12,350 nt of DNA from DASYAN01 sp036501345. Its GTDB lineage: Bacteria; Chloroflexota; Ktedonobacteria; Ktedonobacterales; Ktedonobacteraceae. This document shows, in pieces, positions 7,150-12,350 of the stretch. The translations under genes and the position numbers were made by a program. Position 1 is the first letter of the stretch; the number at the start of each line of letters is the position of its first letter. Below the pieces are notes generated by a model. It was not told where the DNA came from and made no database searches. It worked only from the letters and a program-made list of their open reading frames with translations. The DNA is taken from NCBI GenBank assembly GCA_036501345.1, contig DASYAN010000073.1, forward strand, positions 1-12,350, given 5' to 3'.

Positions 7150-8883
7150 ATGGAAATAGTGATAGGTACATATGTGGTGATGTATGACCTACTTAGTAAG
7201 GCCAAAAGGGTATTTGCCAAACGCATATCCTCTGTGCTGAAGAAAGGTGACAGCAAAGAGCGCCGCATCTTGTTCTTGATTATGATCTTATCTACCTTTT
7301 TACGCTTGTATCAGTTTCCATCTCTGCCAGCGGGATTACAGTGGGATGAGGTGAGCGCAGGATATGAGACCTATGCTTTGCTTTTACATGGGACCGATCG
7401 GTGGGGCAATCCCTTCCCGGTTTATTTCCCTTCATGGGGATCAGGCCAAAATGTGCTGCTCTCCTACCTCAACATGCCATTTATCGCCATCTTTGGTTTG
7501 ACCGCTTTTGGCGAACGAGTGTCGAGCGTGCTGCTGAGCCTGCTCATGATGGGATTTTTCTACGCTTTTATCAAGCGATGGTATGGGACAAGGACCGCTC
7601 TGATTGCAGCTTTCCTGCTTGGCACAAATCCATGGCATATCATGATGGCTCGCTGGAGCCTGGAATCCAATCTGCTGCCATCTTTTCTGCTGCTTGGTAT
7701 CACATTCCTCTCCTACTGCTATACATCCAGGTATTCTCGTACACTCATGCCTTTTTCTCTCTTTTTTCTTGCTTTGGCGTTTTACGCCTATGGTGTATCC
7801 ATTATTATTATTCCCATCTTTTTAGTACTCTACTTTGGACTTCTCAGCCTCCAGCGGCTGGCGGAAGTCTTGAACCTTCATCGAAAGGAAGCTCACAACC
7901 CGTCGGTAGCTTCAATCTTGCTGAAGACTATCACAGGAAGAACTTGCCGCAATAAATTTGGCATCATCTTAAGTTTGCTGATATTTTTGCTGATCGCATC
8001 ACCATTTTTCCTGTTTATCCTGGATAATTATATCCTCCATACCACTCCCTGGCTTGTTCAACACCTGCCATTGACGATCCCTTTATTGATCAGTAGCCGA
8101 CTGGCACAAGTAGCAGGTGGACAAAACTCGTTAGCAGCCAATACGCAGTTTCTGGTCAGTGGATTTGATGATGGGACAATATGGAACATGGCTAGTGGCT
8201 ATCCAGCCTTTGGGCTACTGAACTTTCCATTGGCGGCCATTGGCATCTATTATAGTATCAGAAGACGGCAGGTGCATGCCAATCTCTTCCTGATCTGGCT
8301 TGTGGCTACCATCCCGATCTTCTTCCTCTTTCCCCTCAACATCGTACGGGCCAATGCGCTTTTTCTGCCTCTCATTGCCATGAGTGCTATTGGCATCAGC
8401 GGTCTCTATCACTCGATCGGCAACAAGGCGACCAAAATGACTGTGGTATCACTTCTCTTAGCGATCATAGCTCTCTACAATGGCACATTTTGTGTGTATT
8501 ATTTTGCAACTTACAATCATGACCTCAAAGGCACTTTGAATGCTGGATTTGACACTGCACTTCTGCAAGCCAGATCTGCTGCCTCTGCCAACGAGCCAAT
8601 TTATATTTCTGACTCGATAACCTTCAATTATGTCTATACCTTGTTTTACCTTAAAGCTGATCCAGTGGATTTTCAGAAGCATTCTCGCATTATTGCTTCT
8701 GGTGGTATCTATCAAGTCCTTCACTATAGAAACTACTATTTTGATTCTGGCGAGGCTGAACTGGCTTTAGCTCCCTCATTTGTTGCCATCTTGAAAGATA
8801 ATCAACGGCTCTATTGCAGCAAGTACAGAACGACCCTTTATTCAGAAGGAGATTGGACTATTGTACGGTGTTTTAATAGGTAG
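7150..8883 (+). CDS. PMT/GT39-like GT-C membrane glycosyltransferase (paralogue 2)
   Basis: A 577-residue tandem paralogue of the preceding gene, alike nearly throughout. It shares FLRLYQFPSLP, the outer-loop acidic pair D66-E67 (QWDEVSAGYE), FGERVSSVL, NPWHIMMARW, SGLYHSIGN and the C-terminal VLHYRNYYF. The cysteines in LYCSKY and IVRCF match those of paralogue 1 and may form a disulfide in the outer C-terminal region. DNA similarity is high: 8272-8310 and 6366-6404 differ at one of 39 bases by eye. It has about 28 extra residues around 7860-7940 (a polar segment, HRKEAHNPS onward) and lacks the acidic loop of paralogue 1. The start at 7150 follows a purine-rich stretch (7131-7144). The predicted role is transfer of a sugar from a polyprenyl-linked donor on the outer membrane face. 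It is probably co-transcribed with its neighbours. Confidence 0.88.
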   Translation: MEIVIGTYVVMYDLLSKAKRVFAKRISSVLKKGDSKERRILFLIMILSTFLRLYQFPSLPAGLQWDEVSAGYETYALLLHGTDRWGNPFPVYFPSWGSGQNVLLSYLNMPFIAIFGLTAFGERVSSVLLSLLMMGFFYAFIKRWYGTRTALIAAFLLGTNPWHIMMARWSLESNLLPSFLLLGITFLSYCYTSRYSRTLMPFSLFFLALAFYAYGVSIIIIPIFLVLYFGLLSLQRLAEVLNLHRKEAHNPSVASILLKTITGRTCRNKFGIILSLLIFLLIASPFFLFILDNYILHTTPWLVQHLPLTIPLLISSRLAQVAGGQNSLAANTQFLVSGFDDGTIWNMASGYPAFGLLNFPLAAIGIYYSIRRRQVHANLFLIWLVATIPIFFLFPLNIVRANALFLPLIAMSAIGISGLYHSIGNKATKMTVVSLLLAIIALYNGTFCVYYFATYNHDLKGTLNAGFDTALLQARSAASANEPIYISDSITFNYVYTLFYLKADPVDFQKHSRIIASGGIYQVLHYRNYYFDSGEAELALAPSFVAILKDNQRLYCSKYRTTLYSEGDWTIVRCFNR

Positions 8884-8888
8884 TTTAT

Positions 8889-8895
8889 AAGGAGG
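8889..8895 (+). promoter_or_regulatory. Strong Shine-Dalgarno before the third GT-C gene
   Basis: AAGGAGG ends 10 bases before the ATG at 8906, in the 22-base gap after paralogue 2. It is the best ribosome binding site in the window and supports translation of this gene from a shared transcript. Confidence 0.8.
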
Positions 8896-8905
8896 ACAGA
8901 GAGGT

Positions 8906-10606
8906 ATGATATTGAAAAAAGAACTCAGACAAAGAGTATCTCGCTTCTGGTTGCTCCTGCTGGGTATCCTCGTGCTTGCTTCAGTGCTTCGACTCTCTGC
9001 TCTGGATGCCTATCCTCAAAGCTTTGACCAAGATGGGATGCTTTTAGGCTACGATGCTTGGAGTGTGTGGACGACTGGACACGACCATCATGGAGCATTT
9101 TTCCCAGTATTTTTTCAGTCATATTGGAACCCATCTGCAACTAACGATTATGACCCTCCTGTTTCTCGATACGTAGCGGCCCCATTTGTTGGCATCCTTG
9201 GGCTGAGTGAGGAAACGACACGTTTGCCTTTTGCCTTGATGGGAGTTGCCGCCGTCCTGCTCGTTGCATTACTGGGTCGGCGGTGGTTCAACGCGGCTGC
9301 TGGGCTCGTGGCTGCTCTTCTGCTCACGATCGATCCCTGGCATATTAATAACAGTCGTATTGCTCATCCCATCGCTTGTCTGCCATTCTTCACGGTCCTA
9401 GGCTTGTACTGCTTCACTCGTAGCACCTCACTCTTTGCCATGCAAAAAGACAGGCACTTCTTGAGGAGAGCCCGTCTGTGGCTGGTGGGATCTGCTCTCT
9501 CATTTGCCTTGCTCACTGGTACATACCAGACCATGAAGATACAAGCTCCTCTCTTACTGTGTGCATGCGCTGTTGCAGTCCTGCCTTTCGTTGGCAGCAC
9601 ATTCTCACGTTTGGGATGGACGGACTTTTTCATCTGGCTTGCACTCTATGGCCTGTTTATCAGTCCGCTTGTTCTTGAGCAGATTCTGTACTGGAACCGC
9701 TTTCAGCCACATTTTGCGGGCATGTCTACCTTAAGTCAACCGAATGGGTTGGCCCTGTTTTTCACCCAATATTTAAATACCTATAATCCTAGCGGGCTGT
9801 TCTTTATAGGTTTTGGAGACAGTTTACAGGTGCTTCCTCCACAAGGAGTGGGCGAGTTGCTCTGGCTGGAATGGCCACTGTGGGTCTTTGCCGTCATTGG
9901 CATGTCCCAACACAGGCATCTCTCACGTCAGGTCGGCTTGGTCGTTCCCGTCCTGCTTACCATCTGGTTCTTGACCTTTCCCATTGCATCAAGCCTGACG
10001 ACGCCTAGTCCCATTGAGCGGCGGATCTATAATTTTCTTCCGTTACCAGAGATCTTAGCAGGATATGGAGCCGTAGTGGCTTGGGAACTGTTAAAACGCT
10101 ATCGATGGAAGTGGTTCTCTGCTGCGCAGGTTGCACTGGCGATCAGCATAATTATGCTGTTGATCTTCAATTGGATGTTTCTGAGCTTCTTTTTCAGTCC
10201 TCCTCTTTTGCAGACCGATGCCACTGCCGACCAAATCCCGTACAATATCGGACTGAGACCAGTGCTTACCAAGGTCATGCAGCAAGTCAAGCCTTGTGAT
10301 ACCGTCTGGCTCGAACCAACCAATCAAACCTACATCTACTATCTCTTTTTCACACGCTATCCTTCCAATCTGTTCCTTTCTACGGGACAGGAAGTGGATG
10401 CCTTTCAGCAGGTCTATGGTTCAGTCGGTCAGGTGCACTTTGCAATTCCTGGTGGAGCAGTAGCACTTCCAGCAGGATGCCAAGGAAAGCCTTCACGTAC
10501 ATTCTTCATTACCCGAACCGCGCAGGTCGGGCCAGGATGGCAGCAAATCATTGCAGAGAGGAATCATGCAGGTGTCTCGATCTGGCAGGCACTTATGAAG
10601 ATGTAA
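8906..10606 (+). CDS. PMT/GT39-like GT-C membrane glycosyltransferase, divergent third member
   Basis: A 566-residue polytopic protein starting 22 bases after paralogue 2. The first helix (about residues 14-30) leads to an outer loop with SFDQDGMLLGYDAWSVW. Acidic D41 and D43 stand where the two paralogues have a DE pair. SEETTRLPFALMG (about 101-113) and TIDPWHINNSRIAH (about 141-154) are the equivalents of their GER and NPWHI.SR segments, which places it in the same superfamily. About ten or more helices follow, then an outer C-terminal region of about 130 residues with LEPTNQTYIYYLFF, one cysteine (PCDTVW) near its start and one (GCQG) further on. DNA similarity to the paralogues is not obvious, so this is an older relative. 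It probably transfers a sugar from a polyprenyl-phosphate donor. Donor and acceptor cannot be read from the sequence. Confidence 0.85.
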   Translation: MILKKELRQRVSRFWLLLLGILVLASVLRLSALDAYPQSFDQDGMLLGYDAWSVWTTGHDHHGAFFPVFFQSYWNPSATNDYDPPVSRYVAAPFVGILGLSEETTRLPFALMGVAAVLLVALLGRRWFNAAAGLVAALLLTIDPWHINNSRIAHPIACLPFFTVLGLYCFTRSTSLFAMQKDRHFLRRARLWLVGSALSFALLTGTYQTMKIQAPLLLCACAVAVLPFVGSTFSRLGWTDFFIWLALYGLFISPLVLEQILYWNRFQPHFAGMSTLSQPNGLALFFTQYLNTYNPSGLFFIGFGDSLQVLPPQGVGELLWLEWPLWVFAVIGMSQHRHLSRQVGLVVPVLLTIWFLTFPIASSLTTPSPIERRIYNFLPLPEILAGYGAVVAWELLKRYRWKWFSAAQVALAISIIMLLIFNWMFLSFFFSPPLLQTDATADQIPYNIGLRPVLTKVMQQVKPCDTVWLEPTNQTYIYYLFFTRYPSNLFLSTGQEVDAFQQVYGSVGQVHFAIPGGAVALPAGCQGKPSRTFFITRTAQVGPGWQQIIAERNHAGVSIWQALMKM

Positions 10607-10762
10607 GAGTCATGCTCTCTTTTAGTGAAATACGAGCAGATGTCAATGAACGAGGCAGGCGCGTTTAGTAAGTCAAAAAATCTGATGTTGTATTACTTAG
10701 CCTGTGCGAACTTTTTCTAAATAAAGAGCACCAGCAATAACAGATAGGAGCAACAGACATAA

Positions 10763-12220
10763 ATGCAAAAGCATTATTACTGTAAAATAACGCATCCTTT
10801 AAACATGAGCAGTGTAATGTCCTTGCTCAGAGAAAATCCCTACCTTGTCACCTTGCTTCTTTGCCTGCCAGTTGGCGCGATCTATTTCTATTGTGCAGTA
10901 CTCATCACTCATAACATCTTTGCACCAACCGATACCGCTTACTATAACTATCTGCTAGATGCTTTCTTTCATGGTCACACCAACGTGACGAACACACCGG
11001 GTCAGCTCGACCTGTCACTGTTTGAAAACAAGTGGTACTTGTATTGGGGACCTGCCCCAGCCTTATTGGTGCTACCGTTTTATCTGATCTGGCATGTACA
11101 GGCAAGCGATGTGCTCTACACAGCCATTGGAGGCACCATCAATGTTGCGCTCTTCTCTCTGGCTATGCAAGAGTTCAAAAAGCATTTCCATCTTTCTCTC
11201 TCATTGATGGCAGAGGCATTTCTTGTGCTCAGCTTTGGGCTGGCTTCTCCAAGCTTCTTTCTGGCAACAGCTGGTACCATCTGGCATACCAACCAGACCT
11301 TTGCTGCGACGTATCTTCTGCTCTTCTATGTGTTGTATTTTCGGTTCTTGAATAACAATAAGCATTACCAGTTAATTCTGTGCGTGGTCTTTTTCTGTCT
11401 GGCCTGTCTCTCTAGATACACCCTCGTTTTCAATAGTATCCTGTTCCTCTATCTATTTCTAGAAAGCAAAAGGTCAGGCAGAACCATCCCCACGAAGCTC
11501 ATCCTGTCCCTTGCTCTGCTCATACTCGCTTTTGTCTGCCTAGAAGTTCTTTATAACTTCGTGAGATTTCATCACCTGCTAGAGACGGGCCAGCAGTTCC
11601 AACAGGGTGATATTGATAGTGCCATCCTGAAAACGAATCACCTCCTCTCTCCGCGTTATATTCCGCAAAATTTATATTATTGCTTTCTCAATCTGGTTCA
11701 CTTTTCGCCTGTTGATCTCTTCGTCGGACTCGACCTTTATGGCAATAGCGTCTTTTCCGTCTATCCTGCCTTGTTACTTGTTCCCGTCTTGTTCTGCAAA
11801 AGAAAGGATGGAGATAAGCAAAGGATGTCATTTTTACCCCTAGCAGGAATCGCGATCGGACTGAATATCTTGGCGCTCATGCTCTATCTTGCCAGTGGCT
11901 ATGCCCAGTTCGGGTACCGCTACTTTTTTGACGTGCTGCCGCTGCTCTTTCTCTTGCTGCTGTTTATCTTACCATCTATTCCCATGCTCATCCAAATGGG
12001 GCTCTTAGCATACGGCATCTTTGTCAATTTCTATGGAACGATGGTGTTTCGCAGTCTCTTTGGATTCGTTGACGTTCCGTCACTTGGGGAAACGCTTTTT
12101 TGGATCGTCATGATTATCTCTCTGCTCCCTTTTCTCTCGACAGAAATATTAGAGAGAAACTTACCTAATAGAGAAATTATCCCCAAAGGCGAGAAACATT
12201 CCTCTTCTTCTCTGGAATAA
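10763..12220 (+). CDS. Polytopic GT-C-like membrane protein, probable glycosyltransferase
   Basis: A 485-residue protein with roughly ten to twelve hydrophobic segments. AGGAG (10746-10750) lies 12 bases before the ATG at 10763. A second in-frame ATG at 10805 has no ribosome binding site. After the first helix an outer loop holds FAPTDTAYYNYLLD with D57, a possible catalytic acid. It is followed by LDLSLFENKWYLYWGPAPAL leading into the next helix, a layout I associate with a GT-C-type subfamily that carries a D-x-S-x-x-x-x-K-x-Y loop. SRYTLVF and FGYRYFFDVLP near the later helices fit the same picture. It lacks the FLRLY, GER and PWHI signatures of the three preceding genes, so it is not a close paralogue. 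The last 25 or so residues are polar and probably cytoplasmic. Its place behind three transferases supports a glycan role. A flippase or polymerase-like membrane protein is possible. Confidence 0.7.
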   Translation: MQKHYYCKITHPLNMSSVMSLLRENPYLVTLLLCLPVGAIYFYCAVLITHNIFAPTDTAYYNYLLDAFFHGHTNVTNTPGQLDLSLFENKWYLYWGPAPALLVLPFYLIWHVQASDVLYTAIGGTINVALFSLAMQEFKKHFHLSLSLMAEAFLVLSFGLASPSFFLATAGTIWHTNQTFAATYLLLFYVLYFRFLNNNKHYQLILCVVFFCLACLSRYTLVFNSILFLYLFLESKRSGRTIPTKLILSLALLILAFVCLEVLYNFVRFHHLLETGQQFQQGDIDSAILKTNHLLSPRYIPQNLYYCFLNLVHFSPVDLFVGLDLYGNSVFSVYPALLLVPVLFCKRKDGDKQRMSFLPLAGIAIGLNILALMLYLASGYAQFGYRYFFDVLPLLFLLLLFILPSIPMLIQMGLLAYGIFVNFYGTMVFRSLFGFVDVPSLGETLFWIVMIISLLPFLSTEILERNLPNREIIPKGEKHSSSSLE

Positions 12221-12268
12221 GGTGCAAACGGGCTACGACGATGGACGGACATACCAGCGAGAACAGAC

Positions 12269-12273
12269 AGGAG
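12269..12273 (+). promoter_or_regulatory. Ribosome binding site before the ORF at the right edge
   Basis: AGGAG stands six bases before the ATG at 12280, good spacing for a start. It is the main reason to treat the short open frame at the edge as a gene. Confidence 0.6.
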
Positions 12274-12279
12274 AAATAC

Positions 12280-12350
12280 ATGTATAAACAAAAGAAACTT
12301 TTTCAGAAAATAACTCAAGAGATGATTATGAGTAATACTGTGTTCTTTTT
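12280..12350 (+). CDS. N-terminal fragment of a further gene (3' partial)
   Basis: Only 23 codons are visible before the window ends, beginning MYKQKKLFQKITQEM and ending in SNTVFF. The start follows AGGAG by six bases and lies 59 bases after the previous stop, on the same strand. A basic N terminus that turns hydrophobic would suit another membrane or exported protein, as in the genes before it, but the piece is too short to name. Confidence 0.5.
   Translation, partial: MYKQKKLFQKITQEMIMSNTVFF

Noticed and set aside
10607..10762. Promoter or small gene in the 156-base gap before the fourth membrane protein
   Set aside because: No pair of -35 and -10 boxes with normal spacing stands out. 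The short open frames have no ribosome binding site. Only AGGAG before 10763 is convincing.

Overview
All gene content is on the + strand. The window holds six substantial coding regions and the first 23 codons of a seventh, with no RNA gene, IS element, CRISPR array or convincing terminator. The first gene runs in from the left edge and the last runs off the right edge. Gaps between genes are short (about 20 to 160 bases), and most starts have a purine-rich ribosome binding site. The set therefore looks like one long co-directional run, possibly one transcript or two.

Left half (1-5253): two cysteine-rich proteins of export type. The first is a 5'-truncated protein of at least 1004 residues. 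It has a tandem array of six-cysteine repeats of 89-99 residues, followed by a polytopic membrane domain that resembles the TrbL/VirB6 inner-membrane channel family of conjugation and type IV secretion systems. The second (about 728 residues) has a signal peptide, two eight-cysteine repeats of a different kind, a Glu/Gly linker, and a long Ser/Thr/Asn/Cys-rich region.

Right half (5328-12220): four polytopic membrane proteins. Two are tandem paralogues of the PMT/GT39-like GT-C glycosyltransferase class, still similar at DNA level. The third is a more divergent member of the same class. The fourth is a GT-C-like membrane protein of a different subfamily. These enzymes normally transfer sugars from polyprenyl-phosphate-sugar donors to a protein, lipid or glycan on the outer face of the membrane. 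A new ORF with a good ribosome binding site starts at 12280 and leaves the window.

Organism: the signs are moderate GC, purine-rich ribosome binding sites, several PMT-like transferases in a row, a Cys-repeat/TrbL-like fusion, and no lipopolysaccharide genes in view. These suggest a Chloroflexota bacterium of the Ktedonobacteria type or a similar one. This is an inference from overall character, not from a marker gene.

How the genes may work together (inference): the two disulfide-rich proteins could form an extracellular part of a type IV secretion-like or surface apparatus, and the neighbouring transferases could glycosylate them or build an associated surface glycan. The alternative is that the window spans the junction between a conjugation-type cluster (left) and an unrelated polysaccharide or glycosylation cluster (right).
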